Under the pieces are notes generated by a model that worked only from the letters and a program-made list of their open reading frames with translations, had not been told where the DNA came from and made no database searches. Shown one piece after another: positions 12,590-24,150 of a DNA stretch of 64,000 bases; the stretch's first letter is position 1, and every line of letters starts with the position of its first letter. Position numbers and translations under genes: made by a program. Source of the DNA: Topomyia yanbarensis (taxonomy: Eukaryota; Arthropoda; Insecta; Diptera; Culicidae); assembly GCF_030247195.1 (NCBI RefSeq), contig NC_080670.1, forward strand, positions 159,972,580 to 160,036,579, given 5' to 3'.

Positions 12590-13015
12590 TCATCAATATG
12601 GGTGCCATACTAAATGTGGTAGTCAGCAGGTGATGGTAATTGATGACTGATGCCATTTTGAAAACCAGAAATGGTATCGATCATCAATTTCCATCGTTTT
12701 TTGATCAATCCCTTTCAAATTACATTTAATGGTGGTGTTTTCACTTTTTTTATAACCGGAAGCCGCAAACTTGGATTTCAATAAGGCTTAATTAACAATT
12801 TTCGGCATCTGCTGACCAACCTTTTTCGAATTACACCCAAATTGATGGTGGTTATCAACCCGTTCCAACTGATTCCCATGTTGATGGTGGGTTTCATTAT
12901 TTTGCGGTACCCAAAAACCACCATCTTGGATTTCAAAATGGCCCCAATCACCCAGATCTGTCATCTACTGACCCGCCCTTTTCAAATGATACCTATATTG
13001 ATTATGCTTTAACTG
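12590..13015. repeat. Degenerate satellite-like array (left part)
   Basis: The array contains repeated phrases such as CTTGGATTTCA, ATTGATGGTGG and TTTCAAATGATACC, recurring at intervals of about 150-170 bp. It is continued at 13681-13775 after an inserted element. The motif 'cca/gccatcttggatttc' also marks related loci at 49235-49500 and 62800-63000. Confidence 0.6.
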
Positions 13016-13019
13016 TTAT

Positions 13020-13680
13020 GTAATTAGGCAATCCATTAGACGTTTGTTTGACAATTCAGCGGTGGGTTCTGTCAACAAGTATACTCCTGCGAACAGAAAA
13101 ACTCGCCCGACAAACAACTTTGTTAGATAGATTTTCACCCTAGTGAGAAATTTTGGTTTTTACCAAATTTTCCTCCTTAGGGTGAAATATAGCATAGTGC
13201 TTTCGCATAGGCCTGCTAAGCCAAGACAAGTTTCGGCTTCACTTGTGTCTCATCGGCATAAACAGAACTTCTGCTCGAACGGGACATCACGTTTGATCAG
13301 TCGTTTGATTGAAACACATAGTGTGTTTTAGTTTTAAGGGATTTGCGTCAAGCCGGCGCTAATCTATTCCGACAATACGTTAGTGTCGGTTTCTGAAGAG
13401 GCGAAGCCGAAACGCAACATAGTATGAAATAAGGATTTGTGCCCTCCTGTACAAAGACTGGTTTTTACCAACAAATTTTCACCCTAGTGAGAAATTTTGG
13501 TTTTTACCAAATTTTCCTCCTTAGGGTGAAATATAGCATAGAACTTTGTTAGTCCGATTCGATTGATGTTGGATAGAATCAACGATATTGTCGGACGTCG
13601 CACCCCTCGGAGTAACGTCAGAATAAGTAAAAAAGAAATAATCAGCTGATCAGAAACGTCTCATGGATTGCCTAATTACC
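13020..13680. mobile_element. TIR element GTAATTAGGCAATCCAT, inserted in the satellite
   Basis: The left end GTAATTAGGCAATCCAT (13020-13036) is the exact reverse complement of the right end (13664-13680). Similarity then continues through GAGACGTTT-like sequence. The satellite resumes directly outside both ends. It has no transposase frame. A second element, 13127-13541, sits inside it, so about 245 bp belongs to the outer MITE itself. Confidence 0.75.
13127..13541. mobile_element. Compound element with identical 67-bp hairpin ends and 11-bp target duplication
   Basis: The blocks 13131-13197 and 13475-13541 are identical over 67 bases and in the same orientation. Each block is itself a foldback, with TTTCACCCTA at one side and TAGGGTGAAA at the other. 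The 11-base word AACTTTGTTAG lies immediately outside both ends (13116-13126 and 13542-13552), consistent with a target-site duplication. The core between the ends carries AATCC-GACACTAA-type sequence shared, inverted, with 36600-36730. No protein is encoded. The structure resembles a miniature terminal-repeat element, but with hairpin repeats and a long duplication. Confidence 0.75.
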
Positions 13681-13775
13681 GAAAGCCGCCATCTTGGATT
13701 TCGAGTGGCTTCAATCATCATCTCCTGACTACCCACTACCAAATGATACCCATATTGATGGTTTTCAGAACAACA
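13681..13775. repeat. Degenerate satellite-like array (right part)
   Basis: Carries GCCGCCATCTTGGATTTC and CCAAATGATACCCATATTG, continuing the 12590-13015 array after the inserted MITE. Confidence 0.6.
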
Positions 13776-13930
13776 GCTAACAACATTCAGCCCGATTTTC
13801 TTTACCTGTCATCCTAAACTTAGGATGGGTTCATCTATTTACCCGAATCTCATTTGACTGGTGTTCACTAGGCCAATTGAAAGCGGCATATTTTAATTTG
13901 ATAGGATCGAACGGGCTGGATGTTGCTAAC
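13776..13930. mobile_element. Small TIR element
   Basis: GCTAACAACATTCAGCCCG (13776-13794) is inverted as CGGGCTGGATGTTGCTAAC (13912-13930), with one mismatch. No coding capacity. Confidence 0.7.
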
Positions 13931-14581
13931 TCGAGTCAAAACTCGTCGAATGTAAACCAAGTTCATTCTGTTGCGAGTTCAACGGAGAGTCGGAGCGTTG
14001 GCAGCAAATTCTTTTTACCCAGACTATTAACATTTCATTAAAATTAACACAAAATACCTAACCTCAACCGGTTTTTGCGGGCCCATATCATTGTCTCGAA
14101 TCAAAACTTTTATTTTGTGTCCACCAACCAATGTGGCTACGCCCCATCGCTTTTGCGCGTGTTGTCCGAGGGGACTAGACTAGGGATAGCCCCTATGTTT
14201 GAGTAAGCCGAGCAAATGAGTGGATCACATATTCGCTTGCTTCCGGCCTCGCCCGGCGGATCATCAGCGGCTTTGTGCCACTTCGGTTCCTAGGCCGCGG
14301 TTATGCGGCTAAGCCGCATCGAAAAGGTAGTCCTTAAACATTTAAACTAGAATCAGTTGTGTCACTGGGGCCGGAATACGAATTAGAACCAGCCAGCATT
14401 CCGGCTGAGCTTAACTGGGAAGTTTAGTAAAATTTAATCTGGAAATAAAAATTTTCTGGCAACGCTCCAGCACCCCGTTGAATTCTAATGATTTCACCAC
14501 CTGGGCGCCAGGTTGACGATATGAAATGAACTTTGTTTACTTTTGACAAGTTTTGATTCGAGCCAACAACATCTAGCCGGT
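13912..14581. mobile_element. Second inverted pair sharing the same end sequence
   Basis: The sequence from 13912 (CGGGCTGGATGTTG, then CGAGTCAAAACT and AAACCAAGTTCATT) reappears inverted at about 14523-14581, with about 80% identity over roughly 55 bases. The terminus at 13912-13930 therefore pairs with both 13776 and 14581, indicating adjacent or nested copies of one MITE family. The interior is GC-richer than its surroundings. Confidence 0.6.
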
Positions 14582-14743
14582 TTTTGCAGTGCAATTTGTT
14601 TTGTTTTCTTCACGAAATAATTCGGCACCGTTTCTTTTTTAACGGGAGTACAAAGTTTAAGAAACTTACTGTAACCAACTACCCTTCAGGAATCTGTGGT
14701 TAAGGTGTACTAGTACGATGCGGCTTAGCCGCATAACCGAGGC
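14296..14743. repeat. Inverted repeats GGTTATGCGGCTAAGCCGCATCG-type flanking 400 bp
   Basis: About 23 bases near 14300-14322 match, inverted, 14718-14740 with a single difference. The core GCGGCTAAGCCGC is also self-complementary. The two copies overlap the ends of the preceding foldback, so the order of insertion is unclear. Confidence 0.6.
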
Positions 14744-14781
14744 GTATTCCTCTGTACGGGGCTCTAATAATACACAAAATA

Positions 14782-16210
14782 GGGTAACCAACCTAATTTG
14801 GACCCCTACATATTTTGGAACCTGTTAATGTATTTGCCTCCTACACTGCCAAGTTTCTCTGAATTTGTTTGGTTTTATGCAGCAATTACATTCCTTGGGT
14901 TGTCTATTATGTTCCAATATCATTAATTCATCTCTAATTGTTTAAAATTAAACAGAATCCACAGTTTTCAAAAATATCACCGAAAACGTTTCATGTTTCA
15001 ATGATAGCCAACAGGAACCGGTGGAAATGATATATTTTCAAATTGGATTTAAATGTACAATTATGATATTTTTTATCGATTTAATTAGTTTGTCTGATTT
15101 GGTATTATGCATGTTACGTGTTTGAAAAGGTTTCTTCGTAATGTTTTATCTAAAAAATCTTAAATAAATGGTGTCCACAATATGTCTTAAAAAATTGATA
15201 TCAACTTATTTTGGACACCCCTCGATTTTCTTTCTTGACAGCTATTTGTTTATCGAGTTAGAATAACCAAAAAGTGAAAAATTTCGTAACGGTAGGTCGC
15301 CTGCTCTTTTTGGTCAAATTATTTAAAAATGTTCAAACCAATTCAACCAATGCTGAATTCCTAGAATCGCCTGAAACACTCACACGAACAGGAACATCAC
15401 GATTCAAGCGACGTAGTCCTGCTGTTTTAACATTGCGCCGAACAGTTGAATACCACAAGGCGAAAACTGAAGAAAAAAGAAAGTAAATGAAGCGAAACAA
15501 AGAAAAAACTGAGCTTAGAAAGAATAACAAGAAACCACCTCGTAAACAAAAGAATTAAAAATTAATATTTAGTACAAGAAGATTCCTGACGAACTTTGAT
15601 CCTTGATTTATCATCCACTTGAGGATGTTACTCCATAATACTGCTACAGATGAATTGTTACACGAAATATATTATTGTTAACTCTATTGCATAACATTTA
15701 ATGCTGCTTTGTTGAGTCTCCAGTAACCTAATTGTACCGAAGGTTTTTCTATTTCTCAAAATGATGGAACTAAAAAAATACTTCATGCAGTCAGCCTTCC
15801 ACATAAAGATTAATGTATCATTTTTGATTGGCAGTCACTGATTTGTTTATGATCTTCTTTCATGTATTAAATATACTGCGAAGAGAACGAGTTAGTAGGT
15901 TAGTTTAATAGAAAAAAACTTCACTGTTTCCAAAATATATTCAGTCACATTCAGTGTGTCCAAAATATGCTTGGAACACTGTCCAAATTAGTGTGGAAGG
16001 GTCCGAAATGCGAAAAATTCATGCTGCGAAGAAATGTCATTTTCTAGTTTATGTCAATGTATAAAACATCCATTGACAGTTTTCTTTCAAGAACAGTAAT
16101 TTCGGAGCAGACTCGTGCATGTATTGCATTAAAAAACATAGGTAAGCAAATATTTTTTGACGTTCACGTAATTTCACTTCCTCTAGGGGTCCAAAATTGG
16201 TTGGTTGCCC
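14782..16210. mobile_element. 1.4-kb TIR transposon with TA target duplication
   Basis: The left end begins GGGTAACCAACC and continues with TTTGGACCCCTA. The right end is the reverse complement with two or three mismatches over 27 bases. TA lies directly outside each end (14780-14781 and 16211-16212). Interior copies of TCCAAAATAT-like words (for example near 14810, 15205, 15940 and 15960) may be subterminal binding sites. No DDE transposase is recognisable, so the copy is non-autonomous or highly diverged. TA flanks suggest the Tc1/mariner superfamily but do not prove it. Confidence 0.7.
15274..15486 (+). CDS. Small basic open frame inside the 14782-16210 transposon
   Basis: A 70-codon frame. 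Its second half is strongly basic and contains SRFKRRSPAVLTLRRTVEYH, then lysine/glutamate repeats. After the stop, one more in-frame ATG gives about 23 further, also basic, codons (15487-15558). I do not recognise it. The basic composition would suit a nucleic-acid-binding segment, but AT-rich DNA gives such frames by chance. A splice-donor-like GTAGGT lies at about 15291. It is included because it is the only notable frame in this transposon. Likely a decayed exon, or nothing. Confidence 0.25.
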   Translation: MKNFVTVGRLLFLVKLFKNVQTNSTNAEFLESPETLTRTGTSRFKRRSPAVLTLRRTVEYHKAKTEEKRK

Positions 16211-16212
16211 TA

Positions 16213-18090
16213 TAGCTGTTACTAACGCACAATTCTGAGACCGTCGACAACCAGATGTAGATGGCGTTGCTATTGGGAGGAAATTTGATGAAGTGCGGCA
16301 GAAGCTCGGTTATTTGCGTCATGCGTTGCTTTTGTCAAAACAACAGAAAACTTATTAAAAATATTCTTTAGCAACGATAAGAATAATATTTTGAGCCGTT
16401 TAGGATTAAAAATTCCACACAATATGCCAAATATTATAAATAATCGACAGTTATTTTTTCGTCGCAGCAAAATTTGGAGCACTGTTCGGCGCAGAATTCG
16501 TCGTAATGAATTTCTTATAGAATCAAAGACACGTTCGAAAAATGTACATTCGTTTAGAGTAAACATTTGGTGGTGAAGAACACCTATAAAAACTTGAACC
16601 TTTAGAAACAATATTTTAGTTAATTTAATACGTAATTCAAGCTAGCATTGCGAATTAGTAAACATTAATTACGGGAGTAAAACATTTTTTGACGTTGGGT
16701 AGGCTTTATTATCGATACGCATTCGTTTCCCCGTAATACTTAAATGCACGTTTCCATTGAATCGTACAATATTTTATTGGCAATTTAGATTATGGAATTT
16801 AGAATTTTGGACTTTATACTAGATTTACTGATAAATCATTGCATTAACCAGGATCAGATTATTGATAGTTATTCGTAAAACGAATTATTATGAATATTAT
16901 TTTAGGTTATCCTTTTTTTTATTTTAGGTAGCTTTAGACAGGTTCCTTATGACCAGAGGGGTTTGTTTTAGCGTTTTTTTTTTTTCGAAAATTAGAATTG
17001 ATCTAGTTTTCAGTAATGGTCACTGGTTGGTAAACCAACAACGGGTCAATGGAATTTATCTCGATTTTGCCGAGGAGTTTGCAAAGCATGTTGTGACATT
17101 GCTGTATTGAAACGCCAGGGACTTTAAATTCTCCAGTTATAAAATTACTTAAGGTGTTCACCATGGGAGCAACTAAGAAACAGTGATATTTGTTTTATTC
17201 ATCAACGGTATTGATTTAAAAAGTGCTATAATGAGCTGCACAGGCCGCAAAGGAGATTCATCCAAATTTAGCTACTTTTTAACAAACCATAACCAATACA
17301 CGTTTAAACTAGTTACCGTATGCAAAGAATACATCTTTATATAAGCATTAAAACTGATATGATGTTAGATTGAGTTAGCCCTGTATAGCACTATCCCAAA
17401 ACAAAACTAATTCGTATACACGAACATCCGTTTCGCAATCTCCTCTAATTCCTACTAATTTATACCACTCATCATTGTAACCATAGTTTCGCTACACTGC
17501 CATAATAATAACAATAACAATCGACATTCGTTTCATTGTTGTCCAGTCTGTCCGGGATTAAAGATTATTCCTCCCGGTAGGTACAGGCCGGATTCGTTCA
17601 ACAGATTATCCCAATATATCATGCATCCGAAATACATAAATTCAGAAGCACTTCCCAGTCCAATAAATTGCAATCCCCGTCCGCCCCCCGTCTTCCTTCG
17701 CACAGCGCTTACCTTTATTATTATCAGGTCGCCAGGGGAACGGATAGGGTTTGGTCGCGTGGTTTGGTCCAGATTGCACCGGATGCCAAAAATTAAAGCA
17801 TCATACCAGCGCTGGCGTTGAATGTATTGGGTAAACATATCTAAATTGATAGTTGGATGGCGTTAAGTTTGGGTTAGGTTCGATGTATGAATAATAAAAT
17901 ATTTATTAGATTTGTGTCATAGACAATTAAGTTCTACCATAGATAACAGACGTTTATGCTTGATTCGAAACGAGTGTAAATATCTGCTCCGAATAAATCA
18001 GACGTCTGAAACACGTTTGGCAAACGTTTGTAGGTGGCGCAGTGTAATGCAGTTGGAGCGCAGCTGTCAAACACGTGTAGCAAATAATTG
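16213..18090. other. Stretch without a recognised gene
   Basis: Short frames at 16391-16576 (plus) and 16270-16611 (minus) overlap and neither is recognised. A frame at 17533-17838 (minus) contains a GTAAGC donor-like site near 17715 but matches no known ADAM tail. The rest is AT-rich. Confidence 0.4.
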
Positions 18091-18309
18091 TCTACACGCA
18101 GAATTTTATTTATGCATCGATAGCATACTTTTCTATCTGCCTCTCGTTTCTTCTTCTGTAAATTTTATGCATTGGACATATTCGGTCTATCCACTCATTG
18201 AATGCTTACTAGAAGTATATGCTCGAAAATGCATAAAAATCACAGCAGAAGAAAAGAGAGGGGAATAGAAAGTATGCTAACTATGCATATTTTTATTTCT
18301 CAGTGTAGA
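18091..18309. mobile_element. MITE with about 80-bp TIRs
   Basis: The ends are TCTACAC and GTGTAGA. Inward, the arms share TATGCAT, TAGCATACTTT, a pyrimidine run (CTCTCGTTTCTTCTTCTG versus its mirror) and TTTTATGCATT. The total is 219 bp, mostly arm. A clear target duplication was not seen. Confidence 0.8.
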
Positions 18310-20770
18310 TGGTAATAGTGAAACACGGATTTTCAAAGTTTATCAATTTGAAAGTTTACACAACCTAAATGTCTGTTATTTGTGGATCTACCTAATAATC
18401 AACATTTGTCAAATACGTAATTTTTTAACATGTAGACCCAAGGAGCTAAAAAATGTCAGGGAACCGCCCAATATGGACCGCCTGTTGAGTTCATTGGACG
18501 CTTTTGAAACACACTTTTTTATCTATCAAAACTATCCTTCGTTACACCGTTTGTACGTTTTGTCCGCTTCATGCAGAAAACGGTTTTGATCCAATATTGC
18601 TCCTTAGATAGAAATATAGTAAATTCCGAAAAACGTGAATATTTAGATTAGATTTACTGAAATTTAGCTAATTATTATTTTCAACTTGACTGTTTCACTA
18701 ATCGAACAATAAATTTTTGGCTTTCAGCAAATTTATTGAATTTACATGAACAAAATTAAAATTGATGTGTTTAAATTTTTTCAAGTTTTGTTCTGCTGAA
18801 ATAAATTAAGTAACCCTTTTGGTGTGTATGATGCTGGGTTTGAACTCACGACGCTCTGCTAGACTGTCGGAGCCACTAAACTTACATCGTTTTCGTATGA
18901 GATGATTAATGTTCAACTTATCTCCGTTTCCTCAGTGGTCGAAGCATTTTCGTTTCATTGTCCGTGGTTTCTCTGGCACACGAAAGGGTAGCCATCAGAA
19001 CAGGCAATAACATAGGGTCATTTATATTCATTTGTTTTCCTTCGGGCGAACGTACCGGAAATGGTGAATGAATACGTTTTTAACCAGGAAAACTTGTTGT
19101 AGAATCGAAATATTTTTCATCCTTGCACCGCTTGAGTCACAAACAAATACATGCATCGACCGCAGATCAATAAAAAACGGTCTTCAGTCTCATTAACAAC
19201 AATTCGAAATAGCGTTAAAATATTGTTGACGGAAATGAAATCTGTTTTTGTTATAGGGCAAAACATAACTAATTTCCGCCAATTAAATGGATGTTATTGA
19301 CATTCAAAATCGTACACTTCTGTCACTGTCAATGTTCCAAAACGGACCACTACACTGAAGACACAGAGAGCATACAGCGTTCAAGTTGTGTAATAATTAA
19401 CGGTCTATTCAAAGGTAATTGAGATATTACACCTTGGTGCGCTATTTAGTTTAACTGAATTGACAGCTGATGACAATCAGGAATCAGAATATATTGGCTC
19501 AAATGGCGCGTTCCCCGTACATAGTCGGGGATTTGTGCCTTCTAATGCTGGTGTTGCTGTGCTAGTGTTCAAATATTTACCCAAGTACTATAAAGCTATT
19601 TAATCGAACATGGTTGCCTGTTAGCTATTCTGATAGTTTATAGTTCTAAATAAAAAAAATAGTGTTTAAACTTTTTAACGGGTATTTTTTAGATGGTTTA
19701 CATTTTCTGCATAGACCCAACTACCAGTGTATGATCGAAATGAAAAATATTTTTATACTCCCCGAACGGCGAAACGCTTTCAAATTACTACGAGAGAGAT
19801 ATACTGCGAAAAGTCACACACTTAGTCACATAACCACCAGTTTCAGTTAGGAACCCAGTTGCCAACGAATGTGATTTAGTGTGATTTGGCCCCGCAATTG
19901 AGAGCGGACAATTTCGGTCGATAATTTATCACTCTTTGTTGCAAATAGTTTTACGTCGTGCGGTGGGTTCACGATATAATCTACGATACGACAGGTTCTA
20001 ATCCCTGTTCCACGCGAGCTTTTGTGATATCACCATTCAACTCGCACCGGTGTTGTCTAGACTTTGCTAATTATGATGATATAGTGATTCTGTTGTAGAT
20101 TTGTTTGAGCTTAGACACTAGACGTCTGGTTTCTTATTGGCAATGTTGTTGCCCTCTGGGAAACTATGCTTGGATACAAGCTACTATTGCAGGTGTTGGA
20201 AAAATAGTCACGGCTCGTTCTATTCGAGTAGATTTTAACTCAATTTTATATTGAAATATTTTGAAACTGATGCGGAAGTGGATCATTTTGAGGATTTCGA
20301 CTGACACGACATAAATTCGTACCAGGTCTTTGCTTAACGGACATTGTTTTATGACCAGCATTTTCGTTGTAAAAATCGACACAGCAAAGAAGAGGAAAGA
20401 AATGCAATTTAAATCTGATTTTTTCTTCGGAATTCGAGAGTTTCTTCCGAGTACTTATTTGTATAGTCCGACGTAAAGTCTGCCCGGATAAGCTTTGGCC
20501 TGTGGTTTCCGACCGAAAGTAAGCAAACGGCATTACTGAAGACATAATTCTTACGACGGAGTTTCGTGTATATCTACCCGCCCACAAAATAGAGATAAAC
20601 GGCGTCGTAACCGATTGGAGGTTTGACCTGTGTGGATTTTCAGCAGTACGAAGCCGGCTGCTACCAAACTCTCTGCTGTAGTTAGTAAAGATTTTGGATT
20701 GAAAGCGATTGCATTCAGAATTAGTCACATAGGACGGAAAAATATCTAGCTCCGTTCGGATTCATTTCGA
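18310..20770. other. Stretch without a recognised gene
   Basis: It holds a possible tRNA-derived SINE head near 18825-18885. A 160-residue minus frame at 20246-20728 is not similar to anything I know. It directly precedes the LINE remnants and may include that element's decayed 5' part. Confidence 0.4.
18825..18885 (-). repeat. Possible tRNA-derived SINE head
   Basis: On the minus strand there is an exact polymerase III B-box, GTTCAAACC (18837-18845). A weak A-box-like TGGCTCCGACAG lies about 30 bases upstream. No complete tRNA cloverleaf can be drawn, so it is not a tRNA gene. The 3' tail is not defined. Confidence 0.3.
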
Positions 20771-23700
20771 TTGTGCGGAGAAACTGAGAGTTCGTTTAAG
20801 GGACGTTTTAAGCCTTCATTCGCAGAAATGCCAATGAGTGCTACGACACCGACCATGACAATCGCTTTTGCTCTCTTGGTTAAGGTTCAGATAGAGCATG
20901 ATTTTGACGATTCCCAAGAGGGTACATCTTTTACTGTGCCTAGAAGCTATAGAAAGAGGAAGAATATTTCCTCATCTGAGATTTCTTGTGAAGACCAAAA
21001 TGTTTTTTTAAGGGCCATCAAATATAACAGATCGAGGAAGCGTCATCACGAAACCGAAGCTAATAGCATGGCTCGCTTAAAAAAATAGACCTCAACTTTC
21101 ACACACGATTGCAATAGAACAAAACAGGGCTATGACTATTACTGAATTAAACTCCCCTCGATTCCAAGAATTTTAGTTGTCCCTTGACTAGTCAAGATCA
21201 AAGGCAAAGACCTCTGCATTGCTTCCACCTACATTGCTCCCCCTAGAGCCTCGGTTGGTCTCGGCGGTTTTGTGATATTGCGGAATTACTTCCCTAAATG
21301 AAGCTATTGTTAGGAGATTTACACTCCACAGGCCGGCATGATGACCATTGAGCCGCCTTACTCTATGATAATTATAACAACTTCAATATGACCTTTTTGA
21401 AGGGTTTCTAGATCACCAGCACGTCTCAGCGCGTTGGATTTATATATCTGCTCGACATTTAAGGTAATCACTGATCCCCATGCAGCGATCATCAGCCGAT
21501 CGTTATCACGATCGCTAAAGGTCCAATATCACCAGAAACAATTGACGTTTCGTATGACCTCATATGACATTGATTGGAGGAGATACGCGACCGCAATATC
21601 TAACAAGATCAAATCCTCACAAATGCTTCCTCAAGAGGAAACGACAGCGCGATCCAAACTCGGACGAAACGGGTGAGAAAAAAACTGCTAAGGCGTCGAG
21701 AAGGTTTTTGCTTATATAGAATTTCTGAACGCGCACAACTTGAGGAAGTAGGCGACATTGGAAACGGAAATGAAGAGCTTGATGAAAATCAAAAACTCGG
21801 TTATTGGCTCCGGTACGTCGACGGGTTAACGAGACAAAACATCGATAAGCACTCTTTGAGGCACGGTCCGCCATGTGCGCAATCAAAACAATATAAACCA
21901 AAGCGGTCAATACTGTATTTCACAGATAATAGACTGCACAGATTTCTAAAACTGCACAGATTTTTACAGTTTTAATTCACAGATTTCGACAGTTTTCTGT
22001 TGTAGTTCACAGAAGAGCACAGATTTTTCAATTTTTGACCTCGCGATTAACTTTTACCTTGCGCAAGAAATAAAAAAAATCGCGCGCTGATTTCACAAAA
22101 TATTACCTAGTATCCCTGGCCCTGACTCTGTGTCGGCACAGAAGACCTACCGCCTCGCGTCTCCTCACGATACCGCGAACGAATAACCGTTTTAGATGCA
22201 GTTATCTTGCCATAAAACAACAACTGCCCATGATTAGATAGAAGCAAATTCAATTTGAAGAATTTGCCAGACTCTGTCAAGAGACGCTTGTTGAATTTAT
22301 TTAATAAGTTTTTTGATGGGAATATTGTCCCACATGATTGGCGATAAGTAAGTGTTATCGCTATCCAAAAACTAGGGAAACCTAATGTTTCCAAGATTTT
22401 CTTCCATTTAATTTCACTATGAAACATAGTGGAATTAAATGGAAGACAATCTTTGAAACATTACGTACATTCCACTAAGACCTCCGTTCGCGTATATATT
22501 AGGGAAACCTGCCTCCGACCACAATTCCCATCGACCGACTGCAATGCTGCCCTGTATCCGGGAGTTGCTTGAGAACATGATCTTGTTTCACTTCTACAAT
22601 TTGGTCGAAACAAATGGCTTACTGTCGGATACACAAGTTGACTTCCGCAAATTCATTTAGGAATGTTGCATCAGATTTAGCTACATGGGTCTTCCCCGGG
22701 TGTCATGTCCCCTATTCTACAACTTTTACGCGAATGACGAATTGACGTACCCGACGTACCATTAGGTATCCGAAACAGAAATGCCAATAAAGGATCAACT
22801 TTCTCCGTACAGTAACCGGGTCATGTTCTGCCGTGATATGCATAGGAAACCCATAGCAAATAGGACTATTATGCGGATCACGGCAGTGTTGGGGCGCCAC
22901 CTCACGACACCTGATCAGGCTGTACCAAACAACGATATTGTCGGTTGTGGAGTATGAGTGTTTCTGTTTGCGCTCCGTTGCGAACATATATTTCATCAAG
23001 CTGGAACGAATCCAGTATTGTTGTTTGCGTATTAACTTAGGTTGCATGGAGTTGATCCATACGATGAGCCTCGAAGTGCTGATGGGCATTCTTCCGCTGA
23101 GAAATCGATCTTGGGATCTCTCATATCGATTGCTTGATTCCGCTATGGATTGTAAATCTCAAAAGGCTTGTCGATCCTAATTGATACCTAATTAATACCC
23201 GTGTGTCCTTATGCTTTGATTACTTGGCAATATCAATTCTTTTACATATAATCCCAACCGTGTTCATTTCTCCATTCATGAAAGGAGAGATTCTTGGCAT
23301 TCCGGATCACATAAGCCCACAAGTAATCCCAATTATTTGTTATGATATATTCTGCGGTCGACTACAATAAAATGTTTTACACTGACGGCTCAAATCTCGA
23401 CGGGTCCACCGACTTCGGTACTTCCAATGAAAATATCACCGTTATACTCAAGCTCCATGATCCTTCAGTCTACGTCGAAAAACTAGCTGATATTCAGTAT
23501 ACCCTTGGGATCATTGATACTTTGTCCACAGATCACTGCTTCATCGTTTAGGGCAGCCTTAATTCTATTGAGGCTATCCGGTTGACGACACAAGCGAAGC
23601 CCGCCTAGTATTTCCAGGGGAAAGTATAGGAGTTATTATGCGCTTCATTTGAAAATCAAGGTAACATCTACGAAAGACCAATGTGCTTCAAATTTGTTTC

Positions 23701-24150
23701 TCTATTTCTCGAAAGTAGGTTGAGCTTGTGAAACAAAGGGGAGCTTGATCGCTTGCTACAGTGATGTCCCGGATGATGTCAAATTATTACACATTGGACA
23801 CATATGTCTTCGACATATTGGACTTGTGGAAGGGTTAACACGACATTGAGCATGTTGTCTGAGCGTGCGCAAAATATTGTGGCGCTTGGCTTCAGTTATT
23901 GGATTTCATTCGGGTCCGAGGAAGATCATCCAACGTTTTGGTTTAAGATTCATCTACCTCTTCCTAATCCACATCCAAATATAGCCTCTCCCTTTCCTTT
24001 GCCTCGTTCTCAAAAGTCCCCTGAACTGCTTTTATGCTGTCAACTCGCACCAGAGCGCTACTACATGATCGTCATCATTTATATTACTATGCTACCGAAA
24101 TTGAAGCCGAAACGACTTGATGCTCTGAGCACCCGACTGTGAAAGCATAC
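20771..24150 (+). pseudogene. Degraded long non-LTR retrotransposon with endonuclease, RT and RNase H remnants
   Basis: The blocks appear in the correct order but in shifting frames. A possible ORF1 piece lies at 20771-21088. The APE-type endonuclease follows: KGKDLCIASTYI near 21200, and SALDLYICST near 21435, then DPHAAIISRSLSRSL. Next is the linker GYWLRYVDGLTR at about 21800. Reverse-transcriptase scraps include VIAIQKLGKP near 22360 and PGVMSPIL near 22700. The C-terminal part has FIKLERIQYCCLR and HTMSLEVLMGILPLR (22990-23090). RNase H has MFYTDGSNLDGST (23370). A cysteine-poor tail follows to about 24150. RNase H places it in the I/R1/LOA side of LINEs. Many stops make it dead. An AT-rich insertion with repeated CACAGATTT lies at about 21910-22080. 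Confidence 0.8.
22383..22463. repeat. 81-bp near-perfect hairpin within the LINE relic
   Basis: Arms 22383-22421 and 22425-22463 match in 36 of 39 positions around the loop AAA. The left arm continues the decayed reverse-transcriptase frame after QKLGKP, so the right arm looks like a local inverted duplication of LINE sequence. Confidence 0.85.

Noticed and set aside
17533..17838. Possible ADAM cytoplasmic exon with a GTAAGC donor
   Set aside because: In the phase required after the transmembrane exon a stop appears after about a dozen codons, and the peptide resembles no known ADAM tail.
20246..20728. 160-residue minus-strand open frame
   Set aside because: No recognisable domain; composition is ordinary for AT-rich chance frames, and it lies upstream of an old LINE. 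Not called a gene.
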